Positions 7,999 through 17,067 of a stretch of 41,501 nucleotides of DNA are shown piece by piece; the stretch's first letter is position 1, and each line of letters begins with the position of its first letter. The position numbers were made by a program, and so were the translations under genes. Where the stretch lies: positions 1-41,501 of the forward strand of contig JAPKCH010000012.1 of the NCBI GenBank assembly GCA_026421185.1, given 5' to 3'. The notes under the pieces were generated by a model. It was not told the DNA's origin. It worked only from the letters and a program-made list of their open reading frames with translations, and did no database searches. This stretch comes from Dehalococcoidia bacterium (lineage in GTDB: Bacteria; Chloroflexota; Dehalococcoidia; Lucifugimonadales; Lucifugimonadaceae).

Positions 7999-8490
7999 TT
8001 AGCTGGATATCGAGTTCTCGAAAAGAACTCTGAGCACGGAAGCGAGCAGAAATACGATCATCCCAAAGAAGACCATAGCGTTGTATCCGATGAGCCAGGA
8101 GAGTCGTGCGCTAAGACCCGTTGGCTGTTCAGTGGGGTCGAAATCTGATTGCCGAAAGTGCCAGACTAAGTAGAACATCCAGATCGCTAACGCCAATTTT
8201 ACGCCAAGCACGATGAACCATGTGGCGGTAGCGTCGTTGCCAGTGAGGCGGTCGAACATCAGAATGATGCCCGTCACAATGATCGCAATTACCGATATGT
8301 CGACAAGTTCACGGTAAACCGAGCCAAGTGGTCGAAGCACTGGGCGAACGAGATCAGGGTTGGCACGTTCTACGGGGCGAAGCACGAAAGCGAAAAACGC
8401 GCTGCCACCAATCCACGCTACTGCGCCGATGGCATGTGCCCATCGAACTATCAGCATGATCCAGTCGCCTGCGGTTATATCTCCAAACAT
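7999..8490 (-). CDS. CopD-like four-helix membrane protein
   Basis: The 163 residues hold four hydrophobic segments. The first contains RWAHAIGAVAWIGGSAFFAF, the His-Ala/Gly-Trp-Gly-Gly signature of the CopD/DUF2269-like integral membrane family, whose members are linked to copper handling or haem binding. His18 in the first helix is a metal or haem ligand candidate. Further helices lie around 60-80, 90-110 and 135-155. It is 56 bases downstream of the TlpA-like gene on the same strand, so a shared role in redox or metal handling at the membrane is plausible but unproven. Confidence 0.65.
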   Translation of the reverse strand: MFGDITAGDWIMLIVRWAHAIGAVAWIGGSAFFAFVLRPVERANPDLVRPVLRPLGSVYRELVDISVIAIIVTGIILMFDRLTGNDATATWFIVLGVKLALAIWMFYLVWHFRQSDFDPTEQPTGLSARLSWLIGYNAMVFFGMIVFLLASVLRVLFENSISS

Positions 8491-8546
8491 GGAGCGATTA
8501 TGCCATTAGCCCGAGCGGAATTGTCTGGTAAATGCGCACAAGTTTC

Positions 8547-9137
8547 TTAGCCAGCGAGAAGAGCCTCGAGTTGTTCGGCGAGTTGCTCTTCACCGATGAT
8601 TCCAGTCCAAGTTCGAGCAATGTTGTGATCCTTGTCAAGAAATATAGTGGTCGGGAACGAGAAGACTTCGTATCCGAATTGAACTTTCGATTCGACATCA
8701 GGCATCGACGGGTAGGTGAGACCGAGATCTCGAATGAAAGCTTGGCCGTTTGCCGCTGAATCGAGTCCTAGCTGTTGAACTCCGATAAAAGCCACTTGTT
8801 CGCCGTACTTTTCATACGAAGCTTGAAGATCGGGCATTTCTGCTCGGCAAGGTGGGCATGAAGGGAACCAGAAGTTCACGAGCACTGGTTTGCCTTTGTG
8901 TAAATCTAGACTGAACTCACCGTGCTCAAAAGTGTCGCCAACAATTGTTGGAGCAGTTCCAAATTCAGCACTAGAGCCGCCCGCTGCGACTTCTGCCACT
9001 GTTTTGTCACCGGATGAATCGCTTCCGCATCCGACTGCAACTACTGCCACTAATGCGACAAGTGCGAATAGCAGGGCACGGTTGAATTTGCGCTTTTTTA
9101 TTACCGTCGTGGTGAAAATGGGGTCAGTTCGTTCCAT
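8547..9137 (-). CDS. TlpA-like membrane-anchored thioredoxin (thiol-disulfide oxidoreductase)
   Basis: This 196-residue protein begins with a basic stretch and a hydrophobic segment (about 20-36) ending VAVGC, so C37 may be a lipoprotein acylation site; otherwise the segment is a membrane anchor. A Ser/Gly linker follows, then an AhpC/TSA-Redoxin (TlpA/ResA) domain. Its active site is C94-P-P-C97 in NFWFPSCPPCRAE, and the cis-Pro loop is FPTTIF. Such proteins act outside the membrane, reducing cytochrome c apoprotein or copper-site thiols. The CopD-like gene follows on the same strand. No cytochrome c maturation gene lies in the window to refine the role. Confidence 0.85.
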   Translation of the reverse strand: MERTDPIFTTTVIKKRKFNRALLFALVALVAVVAVGCGSDSSGDKTVAEVAAGGSSAEFGTAPTIVGDTFEHGEFSLDLHKGKPVLVNFWFPSCPPCRAEMPDLQASYEKYGEQVAFIGVQQLGLDSAANGQAFIRDLGLTYPSMPDVESKVQFGYEVFSFPTTIFLDKDHNIARTWTGIIGEEQLAEQLEALLAG

Positions 9138-9327
9138 ATTGGGCGATTGCTCCGAAATTGACGAGTATTTAGCGGGTTACTGATAGTTTGATGTCGTTTG
9201 CAGTGTCAACGGCCCGGTCAGTTTGTATTTGACTGACCGGCGACTGATTAGAAACAGCGAGGTTCGCCGTGAGATGCACATAGAGTTATACGCACATCTC
9301 ACATCGTTGAATTTTGGGGATTTTGTG
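9138..9327. other. Spacer with a stem-loop between glyS and the TlpA-like gene
   Basis: CCGGTCAGT (9214-9222) pairs with ACTGACCGG (9232-9240) around a 9-base loop. Neither side is followed by a T run, so it is not a canonical terminator for glyS. It may be a processing or regulatory element, or a weak terminator. No gene is seen. Confidence 0.4.
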
Positions 9328-10665
9328 TTATCCCTGTGAGTCGGCTCGCATTTCGTTAAGTTGATTCCGAATTGCAGCTTCGAGGTTCTCAATAGGAACT
9401 CGAACTTGTTCCATCGTGTCGCGATTACGAATGGTTACGGCATCGTCGTCGAGAGTGTCGAAGTCGACAGTTACGCATAATGGCGTGCCGATTTCGTCCT
9501 GTCGACGGTAGCGTCGACCAATGCTTTGAGTGTCGTCGTACTGGGTGTTGAAGTGTGGACGTAGAAGGTCGTGTACGCGTTGAGCTGTAGAATTCAGGGT
9601 GTCTTTCTTAGAAAGAGGAAGCACAGCAACCTGGAACGGAGCGATATCCGGGTGGAAACGCAGAACGACTCGCATTTCCTTTCCTTCGCCTTCTTCATCG
9701 TAGGCATCGAGGAGGAACGCGAGGGCCGAACGGTCGGCACCCATCGCGGGTTCGACTACAAACGGAACGTAGCGTTCTTTCTTCTGATCGTCGAAATATG
9801 AGAGATCTTTACCGCTTTTTGCAGAGTGAGCTTTCAGGTCGAAATCAGTTCGGTTAGAGATCGTTTCTAGCTCGCCCCATCCCCAAGGAAATTTGTATTC
9901 AATATCGGCAGATGCCTTCGAGTAATGCGGTAGTTCGTCCGCTTCGTGAACTCGTAACAGTAACTTGTCGCCGCGGATGCCGTACTTTTTGAACCACTCC
10001 ATCGAGAAGTTCATCCAGTACTCGTGCCACTTATCGTCAGTACCAGGTTCGCAGAAGAATTCCATCTCCATCTGTTCAAATTCTCGAGTTCGGAACGTGA
10101 AGTTACCGGGAGTGATTTCGTTTCGAAACGACTTGCCAATTTGGGCGATACCGAACGGAATCTTCTTTCGAGAAGTGGTCTGGACGTTCTCGAAATTCAC
10201 AAACATCGCCTGCGCAGTTTCAGGACGCAAGTAGACAGTCGCAGCATCATCTTCGACAGGACCCATGAATGTCTTGAACATGAGATTGAACTGGCGGGGT
10301 TCGCCGAACGCCCCCCCACAATTCGGGCATACTTCGCCTTCGAGCTGGTCCTGACGGAAGCGTTTGTTGCAATCCTTACACTCAACCAGTGGATCGGTGA
10401 AATTGTCGAGGTGACCTGAGGCAACCCATACATCAGGGTGCATAAGGATCGATGCTTCTATACCGACGACGTCGTCTCGTTCACGCACCATCGACTTCCA
10501 CCAAGCGTCTTTTACGTTGCGTTTGAGTTCGGCTCCAACGGGTCCGTAGTCCCAAACACTGGAGAGTCCGCCGTAGATTTCGGAACTCTGAAATACGAAT
10601 CCACGTCGCTTTGCGAGTGAAACTATTGTGTCGAGAGTAGTACCTGTAAGTGTGCGCTTGGCCAA
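9328..10665 (-). CDS. glyS: Glycyl-tRNA synthetase, single-chain class II type
   Basis: This is the alpha2-dimer type (eukaryote/archaea/Gram-positive style), not the alpha2beta2 GlyQ-GlyS type. The 445 residues include the N-terminal catalytic domain with [14 protein letters not shown], and a CxxC...CxxC insertion (C96, C99, C113, C116) expected to bind zinc. Motif 2 is [19 protein letters not shown]; motif 3 contains [11 protein letters not shown]. The C-terminal anticodon-binding domain starts near FQVAVLPL. It charges tRNA-Gly. Upstream (10666-10877) lies a 6-bp hairpin (CACGTC/GACGTG, 10685-10701) but no T-box-like structure. It is divergent from the SDR gene. Confidence 0.95.
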   Translation of the reverse strand: MAKRTLTGTTLDTIVSLAKRRGFVFQSSEIYGGLSSVWDYGPVGAELKRNVKDAWWKSMVRERDDVVGIEASILMHPDVWVASGHLDNFTDPLVECKDCNKRFRQDQLEGEVCPNCGGAFGEPRQFNLMFKTFMGPVEDDAATVYLRPETAQAMFVNFENVQTTSRKKIPFGIAQIGKSFRNEITPGNFTFRTREFEQMEMEFFCEPGTDDKWHEYWMNFSMEWFKKYGIRGDKLLLRVHEADELPHYSKASADIEYKFPWGWGELETISNRTDFDLKAHSAKSGKDLSYFDDQKKERYVPFVVEPAMGADRSALAFLLDAYDEEGEGKEMRVVLRFHPDIAPFQVAVLPLSKKDTLNSTAQRVHDLLRPHFNTQYDDTQSIGRRYRRQDEIGTPLCVTVDFDTLDDDAVTIRNRDTMEQVRVPIENLEAAIRNQLNEMRADSQG

Positions 10666-10877
10666 TTGAATTGCTCCTGCAGTCCACGTCGGGCTGACGT
10701 GTCCACATAAAAAATGCGCCCGCAGACTGTGGACGCTATGGGTAAATTCTACATTCGGATAGTAAGAATGCCAGCCTAAATTGGCAGCAAGCGATTATCG
10801 AGTGATCTATTATTCGCCCATCAGACACGAGTGCCGTATTCATTAGTACACACAGAGAATCAGGGAGTTCACAAATT

Positions 10878-11720
10878 ATGACTAGCGCGATGGCAGGACA
10901 GCTTCAAGACAAGGTTGCTTTGATTACAGGAGCGGGACGTGGCATCGGTGTTGGAATCGCCAATGTATTGGTCGAACGAGGAGCTGCGGTCGCCGTATGC
11001 GATCTCGATGGTGCAGCTGCACAAGCGACCGCCGACGCGATAAACGTAGCTGGAGGAAAAGCTATCGGTGGTGCAGTTGATGTAACCGACCCCGACTCGC
11101 TCGATCACTTTGCGGGTCAGACCATCTCCGAACTCGGCGGAATCGATATCTGTGTTCCAAACGCAGGGGTTATCGGCGGGCGTGGGTTCAATGATCGAAT
11201 TGATTTCACTAAAGAAGACTGGGACATTACTTTTGCGGTGAACGTGCAGGGAATGACCAACACCACGGACGCTGTAAAAGAGCACATGAAGGATCGTGAG
11301 TCCGGCAAGATCGTGATTATCGCCTCTCACGGAGGTCGTAAGCCACGTGGAATTGGCGACAAAGGACGAGGTAACGCTCAGCATCCTTATTTGGTGTCAA
11401 AGGCAGCGGCGATTCAGTACACGCACCTGCTCGCAATGGAACTCGGCCGCTACAATATCAACGTGAATGCTGTGTGTCCGGGCCGGCTGTGGACTGCCAT
11501 GTGGGAAGCTATTGCGCTCAATCATAAAGAGCTAAACCCTGCGTACGCCGAGATGACTCCGTACGAGATTTTCATCGATCAGATCAAAGCAACTATGCCG
11601 TTGGGTCGAGAGCAGACTCCCAAGGATATCGGAAAGTGTGTGGCGTTCCTGTCTTCCGGTGACGCTGCTGAGATTACGGGACAGGCAATAAACGTGAACG
11701 GCGGCGCTGCGTTTGATTAA
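10878..11720 (+). CDS. Short-chain dehydrogenase/reductase (classical SDR)
   Basis: The 280 residues form one Rossmann domain. Cofactor motif TGAGRGIG is at 17-24 and D42 at the end of strand 2 suggests NAD(H). NAG is at 95-97, and the catalytic tetrad is N122, S150, Y171 and K175. An insertion rich in Gly/Arg/Lys lies between S150 and Y171 (about 152-169), longer than usual, and may shape substrate specificity. GGGAG at 10863-10867 precedes the ATG. The substrate is probably a hydroxy acid, sugar or alcohol, consistent with the amidase and dehydratase neighbours; the family is too broad to say more. Confidence 0.88.
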   Translation: MTSAMAGQLQDKVALITGAGRGIGVGIANVLVERGAAVAVCDLDGAAAQATADAINVAGGKAIGGAVDVTDPDSLDHFAGQTISELGGIDICVPNAGVIGGRGFNDRIDFTKEDWDITFAVNVQGMTNTTDAVKEHMKDRESGKIVIIASHGGRKPRGIGDKGRGNAQHPYLVSKAAAIQYTHLLAMELGRYNINVNAVCPGRLWTAMWEAIALNHKELNPAYAEMTPYEIFIDQIKATMPLGREQTPKDIGKCVAFLSSGDAAEITGQAINVNGGAAFD

Positions 11721-11740
11721 TGTGCAAAAGGCACATTTTC
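11719..11740 (+). terminator. Short hairpin with T run after the SDR gene
   Basis: AATGTGC (11719-11725) pairs with GCACATT (11731-11737) around AAAAG, followed by TTTTC. It overlaps the SDR stop. The stem is short and AT-containing, so termination would be partial. Confidence 0.5.
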
Positions 11741-11803
11741 TGAGAATTTGAGTGCGGTTGGCTTCGTTAATGAGATGAAGCTTAGGGAAACGGGGCTGCT
11801 TAA

Positions 11804-12190
11804 ATGAACATAGTTGGCGAAGCGGAGATTTAGACTAATCGATCCTATGACACCATTTGGGACTGGGTGATTGATCCGGCGAATATGAATCTGTGGGTGC
11901 ATGATGTGGATGAGCCTGGGAACTGGATCAACGATGGTTCGGCTGCTGATCGTGCTAAATCTTTAATTGTCGACACTGTTCAAGGACCGTATCCAATCCT
12001 GATCACATACGAGTTTGCTCCGATTCGTGATGGATCGGCAACCGAACTAGCGATCAACATGAACGCTAGATCGGACAGTTCATTTACTGCTGTCTTGTTC
12101 GTACTCACTGGGTGGTTTGCCAAATGGTTTATGAAACGATGTCTTCGAAGTGAACTTGAAGACGTAAAACGAGAGATTGAGAAATTATGA
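11804..12190 (+). pseudogene. SRPBCC (polyketide cyclase/START-like) gene interrupted by an in-frame TAG
   Basis: From ATG 11804, after GGGG at 11792-11795, the frame reads MNIVGEAEI, then TAG at 11831-11833, then TNRSYDTIWDWVIDPANMN and on for about 100 more residues to TGA. The two sides together make a normal SRPBCC N-terminus (strand 1, then the IWDWVIDP helix), so the TAG replaces a sense codon one base away. A restart at GTG 11867 would give 107 residues lacking strand 1. The fold usually binds hydrophobic ligands. The last helix is basic (KRCLRSELEDVKREIEKL). The TGA overlaps the amidase ATG (ATGA), so reduced translation here could lower amidase expression. A sequencing error or natural amber suppression is possible but less likely than a recent nonsense mutation. 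Confidence 0.7.
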
Positions 12191-13623
12191 ACGATCGAGA
12201 TTTGATGTTTTTACCGGCGCACAATCAGCGTCAGATGATTGTCGATGGCGAGATATCATCCGTTGAGATGATCGGGGCTTCACTGCGCCGAATAGCTGAG
12301 CTTGAGCCTCAGTTGAACGCGTTTATTACTCTCGATGAAGAAGGTGCACTGGCAGCAGCGGGTGAAGCCGATGCTCGATTGGCAGCGGGTGATGAAGCTG
12401 GTTCACTGCATGGCGTTCCAATTGCAGTGAAGGATCTTGAAGTTACTAAGGGTTTGAGAACTACTCTCGGAAGTACCTTTTTTGAGGATTGGATCCCCGA
12501 TTACGATTCAGTAGCTATTGAGCGTTTACGTGCCGCTGGCGCGGTAATTCTTGGGAAAACCAATACGCCTGAATTCGGAAATCGTGAAGAGACGTTCACT
12601 AACGTTGCTCCTACATGTAACAACCCTTGGGATCCTAGCCGAATGCCAGGCGGATCAAGCGGTGGAACAGCCGCGGCCATTGCCTCCGGTATGTGTTCGA
12701 TCGGCACGGGTTCAGACGGTGGCGGATCGGTTCGACTTCCTGCTTCGTTCTGCGGAATATTTGGGCACAAACCAACACACGGTCGTATTCCTCGGTTTGG
12801 TGGACAGGCAAAGTCTGCCTACAACTCAGCTGGTACGAGTGGTCCGATGTCTAACGACGTTCGTGATTCAGCGATTCTGAATCAGGCGCTAGCCGGATTC
12901 GACGTAAGAGATCCCGGATCGGTAAAAACAGAGGTTCCTAACTATTTGGCTAATATCGAAGATGGTGTTGCTGGAATGCGTATCGGCACGACTATGACGC
13001 TTGGCATTGCTGATGTGAACCCAGATATAGCGGCTGCGGTTGAAGAATCGTGGTTGGCTTTCTCCGAGCTGGGCGCTAACGTTGAACCGCTTGATATCAA
13101 GTTTGATCCCATCCCGCGTGACGCTTGGTGGACGCTTTGGACGGCAGGTCAGGTTGCGATGTATGGTCATCTCGCCGAAGAGCGACCAGAAGATTTGATG
13201 CCTTATACCCTCGACATGATTAATCACGGCAAAACTCTGTCGGGCGCTGACGTATCGGCGGCTTTGCGAGACGTACAAAATCTTCAACTGAAGATACACC
13301 AGCTATTCGAAGAATTCGACCTTATGCTTGCTCCGACGAATGCGGCAGTTGCTTGGCCACACCTCGACCCACCGAGCAAGATTGGGTCTAGCATGAACGA
13401 TGATGATATGGCCGGCATTAACTACGGAGCGATTCCGTTCACGATGATCTTCAATTCCTCATTTAACCCGGCATCTTCGGTACCTGTTGGTTTTGGAGAA
13501 GGCGGCATGCCCGTAGGAATGCAGATCATCGGAGCATATGACGATGATGCGGCCGTTTACCGAGGTAGTCGAGCGTTCGAGATAGCCCGACCGTGGACGG
13601 GCACGAGGCCAACCGTTTCATAA
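12187..13623 (+). CDS. Amidase (amidase-signature family)
   Basis: The 478 residues belong to the amidase-signature family, which hydrolyses amides by a Ser-cisSer-Lys triad. K82 lies in GVPIAVKD, the cis-Ser in GGSSGG (S157/S158), and the nucleophile is S181 in GSDGGGSVRLPA. No GatB or GatC gene is near and the C-terminal half lacks clear GatA features, so a catabolic amidase is more likely than the tRNA amidotransferase subunit. Its ATG overlaps the stop of the SRPBCC frame (ATGA), indicating coupled translation. It is convergent with the AKR gene 11 bases away. The substrate is unknown. Confidence 0.9.
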   Translation: MNDRDLMFLPAHNQRQMIVDGEISSVEMIGASLRRIAELEPQLNAFITLDEEGALAAAGEADARLAAGDEAGSLHGVPIAVKDLEVTKGLRTTLGSTFFEDWIPDYDSVAIERLRAAGAVILGKTNTPEFGNREETFTNVAPTCNNPWDPSRMPGGSSGGTAAAIASGMCSIGTGSDGGGSVRLPASFCGIFGHKPTHGRIPRFGGQAKSAYNSAGTSGPMSNDVRDSAILNQALAGFDVRDPGSVKTEVPNYLANIEDGVAGMRIGTTMTLGIADVNPDIAAAVEESWLAFSELGANVEPLDIKFDPIPRDAWWTLWTAGQVAMYGHLAEERPEDLMPYTLDMINHGKTLSGADVSAALRDVQNLQLKIHQLFEEFDLMLAPTNAAVAWPHLDPPSKIGSSMNDDDMAGINYGAIPFTMIFNSSFNPASSVPVGFGEGGMPVGMQIIGAYDDDAAVYRGSRAFEIARPWTGTRPTVS

Positions 13624-13634
13624 ATGACTACGAG

Positions 13635-14732
13635 CTAAACCTTCGAGCCTTGCTTCGACCATATATCGAGCATATCTTTCATATTTGGTGACATGGTTCT
13701 GAGCATAGACACGATAGGTAGGCCGTAAGGGCAGCGTGACTCGCACTGCATGCACGAATCACAGGCTGCGTGATCGTCGATCTTGGCGATCGTCGATTCT
13801 CGATCTTTCCATTCGTCGTCAACCCGGGATTGCTCCCACGGGAACTCCGCAAATTTTGCTGGACCCATCGTGCGGTAGTGGTTGTACATGACGTCGGTTC
13901 CAAGCGTACCCGGAATTTCGATATTAGACGGGCAGGGGAGGCATTCCATGCAAATGCGGCAGCGGTCGGTTGCTAGGTCGAGCGCCCATTTGGCTACTTC
14001 TACTTCTTCAGCCGTAGTGAGCGTGTGATCGTCAAGCGCACCAAGCATGGCGTTTTGTTCCATCTCGGCTACGGTAGTTGCACCGGGGACTGCAACTGAA
14101 ATCGGCTGATTCATCAACCACTTCAGAGCAAGTGATGCTGGTAATAGACCTGTCGCTATAGGCTTCATTATCGTTACGCCAAGCTTCATTTCGAGTGCTA
14201 GCGGAATGAGTTCAGCAAGCGGTTCACGTTCGACAATGTTCAATGGAACAAGAAATGTGTCGAATTTGAATCGTTTGAGTGCGGCGACAAGAACAGACGG
14301 GAACGTGTGACCAGTTACACCAATGTGCCTGATCTTTCCTACTTCTCTAGCTTCCACTAGTGCTTCGAGTGGTCCACCTAGTCGAACGTCTACGTCGTCG
14401 AGGTTCGCAAGAGCGTGAAGATGGTAGTTGTCGATGTAATCGGTCTGCAGCCGTTGGAGAGATTCTTCAATGTGCTGAGCCGCTTCTTCCTTGGTCTTAC
14501 CCGTGGTCTTAGAAGAAACGATTACGTTTTCGCGTTCACCCTTTAGCGCCTTACCAAGTTTGATCTCACTGTCCCAGTACCCGCGTGCGGTGTCGAAGTA
14601 ATTCACTCCGAGATCGAGCGCTTTAAAGATGATGTCTTTGGCGTGATCGTACCCTGAAGAACCAAGTTGGGCGGCTCCCAGGCCAATAGGAGCCACGTTG
14701 AGTCCAGTTGATCCTAGAGGGCGCATTTTCAC
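13635..14732 (-). CDS. Aldo/keto reductase with C-terminal ferredoxin-like cysteine clusters
   Basis: Residues 1 to about 240 form an AKR TIM barrel with the catalytic tetrad D47, Y52, K75 and H106. The C-terminal 120 residues carry two four-cysteine groups, C258-x2-C261-x2-C264-x2-C267 and C324-x2-C327-x2-C330-x3-C334 followed by Pro, the pattern of two [4Fe-4S] clusters. This matches the branch of predicted AKRs fused to a ferredoxin-like domain, in which NAD(P)H chemistry may be linked to a one-electron carrier. It lies 136 bases after the galactonate-dehydratase-like gene on the same strand, so sugar-acid metabolism is a reasonable guess. Confidence 0.87.
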   Translation of the reverse strand: MKMRPLGSTGLNVAPIGLGAAQLGSSGYDHAKDIIFKALDLGVNYFDTARGYWDSEIKLGKALKGERENVIVSSKTTGKTKEEAAQHIEESLQRLQTDYIDNYHLHALANLDDVDVRLGGPLEALVEAREVGKIRHIGVTGHTFPSVLVAALKRFKFDTFLVPLNIVEREPLAELIPLALEMKLGVTIMKPIATGLLPASLALKWLMNQPISVAVPGATTVAEMEQNAMLGALDDHTLTTAEEVEVAKWALDLATDRCRICMECLPCPSNIEIPGTLGTDVMYNHYRTMGPAKFAEFPWEQSRVDDEWKDRESTIAKIDDHAACDSCMQCESRCPYGLPIVSMLRTMSPNMKDMLDIWSKQGSKV

Positions 14733-14868
14733 TTTAGAATCTCCGTAGGACGAGTCAATGATTACAACATAGTACGACGTAATTCAATTCAACAGCTGCT
14801 AAAAGGGTCGAGCCCATCACAAAAATGATCAGCTCCACCCAAAATTAAATTAATAAAACATGAACGAC

Positions 14869-16023
14869 TTACCAGTCGGCTACCGATCCGTCGTTTTCGT
14901 AGTAGTACTCGCCGCCAAGTTCCTTGTGGTAGCCATAGGCATCACCATCGTAGACCTTCGTGGCTTCCTTTTCATCGAGTTCAACACCAAGGCCTGGAGT
15001 GTCCCATAGGTCGATGTGACCATCTTTGACTTCCCACGGCTTATTGAGCAGTCCTTCACCAAGACCAGCGTCGACCTGTTCCTGAATCAGGAAGTTAGGC
15101 ACAACAGCGTCGACGAGCATGCAAGCAGCTAGAGCCAACGGGCCGATGGCGCAGTGGGGCATTATGTGTTGGTAGTAGACCTCAGCGTAGTTTGCGATTC
15201 GCTTCAGCTCGGAAGGCCCGCCACAGTGGGCGACGTCCGGCTGCAGCAATGAAACTGCTTGCTTCTCGATTACTTCACGGAATTCCCAGCGAGACAGAAG
15301 GCGTTCGCCTGTTGCGAGTGGGAACGAAACCTGTTCTTGGATTCGTTTGAGTGCATCCGGATTTTCCTGTGGTACAGGTTCCTCAACGAACATCGGACGC
15401 ATGCCCTTGATTTCGTTGCAGATTTCGACTGCTAGGCCAGGAGTCATCTTGCCGTGGAAGTCAAAACATAGTTCGACGTCGTCGCCAACCCACTCACGCA
15501 TTGTGTAAGCAGCTTTGACAAACTCATCGATTCGTGATGGTGGCTCGTGGCCGCGCCATGTTCCCACAGGTCCGGATTTATAACCGGTGTATCCGCTCTT
15601 CTGGAGCATAGTGAGACGATCGCGTGATTCCTCCAGGCCTTCGTCTGAGAGGTCGTTGATTCCCCAGTGAGCGTAGACGCGGATCTTGTCGCGTACGTTT
15701 CCTCCCATAAGCATGTAGCTAGGCACACCGTAGTGCTTGCCTGAGATGTCCCACAGTGCAGCGTCGATGGCCGCGATTGCCGTCATGTTGTGTGCGCCAC
15801 CTCGGAAGAACGAGGATCGGTACATCTGCTGCCAGTGGTGTTCAATCCTGAGAGGATCTTTACCGATCAGGTATTCGGCGAACTCATCGATTGTCGCAGG
15901 AACACTCTGGGGTTTGCCCTCAAGGGTGCTCTCCGCCCAGCCTTCGATTCCACTATCGGTTGCTATTCGAATCAGTCGCGTGCGCTGTCGCGGTGCGAAC
16001 TGATCAATTCGTGTAATTTTCAT
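14869..16023 (-). CDS. Enolase-superfamily dehydratase 2, galactonate dehydratase-like
   Basis: This 384-residue protein has the capping domain (1 to about 110) and barrel of the mandelate racemase subgroup. Metal-ligand positions are D188 (DFHGK, with H190), E214/E215 (VEEP) and E240 (TGER). D263 (QPD) and H290 (MPHCAIGPLALAAC) form the His-Asp dyad. The DFHG and HCxxGPLALAA motifs are those of D-galactonate dehydratase and relatives, which use His in DxH as the acid and lack a KxK base; only K149-S is found at that strand. The family dehydrates aldonic acids to 2-keto-3-deoxy acids. ATG at 16023 fits the MKIT opening. The AKR gene follows in the same direction. D-galactonate itself is not proven. 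Confidence 0.9.
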   Translation of the reverse strand: MKITRIDQFAPRQRTRLIRIATDSGIEGWAESTLEGKPQSVPATIDEFAEYLIGKDPLRIEHHWQQMYRSSFFRGGAHNMTAIAAIDAALWDISGKHYGVPSYMLMGGNVRDKIRVYAHWGINDLSDEGLEESRDRLTMLQKSGYTGYKSGPVGTWRGHEPPSRIDEFVKAAYTMREWVGDDVELCFDFHGKMTPGLAVEICNEIKGMRPMFVEEPVPQENPDALKRIQEQVSFPLATGERLLSRWEFREVIEKQAVSLLQPDVAHCGGPSELKRIANYAEVYYQHIMPHCAIGPLALAACMLVDAVVPNFLIQEQVDAGLGEGLLNKPWEVKDGHIDLWDTPGLGVELDEKEATKVYDGDAYGYHKELGGEYYYENDGSVADW

Positions 16024-16209
16024 GTTTTTTTAGGGTTTAGCTGATATTTCAGGTTGAGTTTTGGGCAAGTGATTCAGCGTATTGCTGGGTTTTGGCTCGG
16101 TGCATTTGCCGAATCGGCTGGAATATTAGCCGTGTCTGGGCTTAAATGTGGTTAAGAACGGAGCTGTTTTGAGTTTGACCCTAGATATTCCAAAAACTAA
16201 GATGCACTT

Positions 16210-17010
16210 ATGTCCACAGAGATAACAGTTCCACAAACCGGTGCCGAAGTACGACAACTCATTCGTGAAGGTCGATTTAATCAACCGACTTCTGGTGTAG
16301 CCCCTCACCACGTGCAGGCAAATATTGCGATTATTCCTAAGGATGTGGCATTCGAATTCTTGCTGTTTTGCCAACGAAATCCGAAGCCATGCCCCGTTGT
16401 TGAAGTGATTGAGTCCGGGGAGGTAGAGGCTGCTATTACAGCTCCTGGGTCAGATATTCGTACTGATGTACCGCTATACCGGGTTTACAAAAACGGTGAG
16501 ATGGTCGACGAGCCACTGACCTTGGAATCGCACTGGCGCGAAGATCTGGTTACGTTCTTGCTGGGGTGTAGTTTCTCGTTTGAACATGCTCTGATGGCGA
16601 ACGGAATTGATCTCCCGTACTACGGCACTGATCGCAATGTTCCGATGTTCATTACTGATATTGAAACTACTCCGTCTGGTCCATTCTCGGGACCTACAGT
16701 GGTCTCCCATCGCTGGATTCATCAGGACAAAGTAGTGCGTGCTGTCCAGGCAACTTCACGCTTTCCCGGCACGCACGGTGCTCCGATTCATATTGGTGAT
16801 CCTGCCAAGATAGGAATCACCGATATCACCAAGCCAGACTTCGGTGAGGTTTGGGAGCAGAGCGATGAAGATCAAGTGCCAGTGTTCTGGGCATGCGGAG
16901 TGACGCCGCAATCGGTAGCAATGGCGTCGAAGCCTGAACTGATGATTACTCACTCACCGGGTCACATGTTTGTGACCGATCTTATGGACGAAGACTTGGC
17001 TGTACTTTAG
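16210..17010 (+). CDS. DUF1445 / YcsI-type protein, N-terminal half of D-glutamate cyclase
   Basis: The 266 residues match the DUF1445 (YcsI, putative hydro-lyase) family. Marks are an N-terminal VRxxIREGR helix, the segment APHHVQANIAIIPKDVAFEF, RNPKPCPVVEV, the central SFSFEHAL and the C-terminal SPGHMFVTD. In vertebrate mitochondrial D-glutamate cyclase (DGLUCY), which converts D-glutamate to 5-oxo-D-proline, this domain is fused to a DUF4392 domain. Here DUF4392 is encoded by the next gene, so the two products probably work together. It is divergent from dehydratase 2 across a 186-base spacer. No signal peptide or membrane helix is present. The reaction is inferred from the fused homologue. 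Confidence 0.85.
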   Translation: MSTEITVPQTGAEVRQLIREGRFNQPTSGVAPHHVQANIAIIPKDVAFEFLLFCQRNPKPCPVVEVIESGEVEAAITAPGSDIRTDVPLYRVYKNGEMVDEPLTLESHWREDLVTFLLGCSFSFEHALMANGIDLPYYGTDRNVPMFITDIETTPSGPFSGPTVVSHRWIHQDKVVRAVQATSRFPGTHGAPIHIGDPAKIGITDITKPDFGEVWEQSDEDQVPVFWACGVTPQSVAMASKPELMITHSPGHMFVTDLMDEDLAVL

Positions 17011-17067
17011 CCGGGTGAATTGCAACGCAATGTTGGATGCGAAGTATTTCTGACACATGGGAATCTA

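Noticed and set aside
9214-9240. Perfect 9-bp hairpin as terminator of glyS
   Set aside because: No T run on either strand next to the stem; kept only as an unexplained stem-loop.
10666-10877. T-box leader upstream of glyS
   Set aside because: Only a 6-bp hairpin is seen; no specifier or antiterminator element could be recognised.
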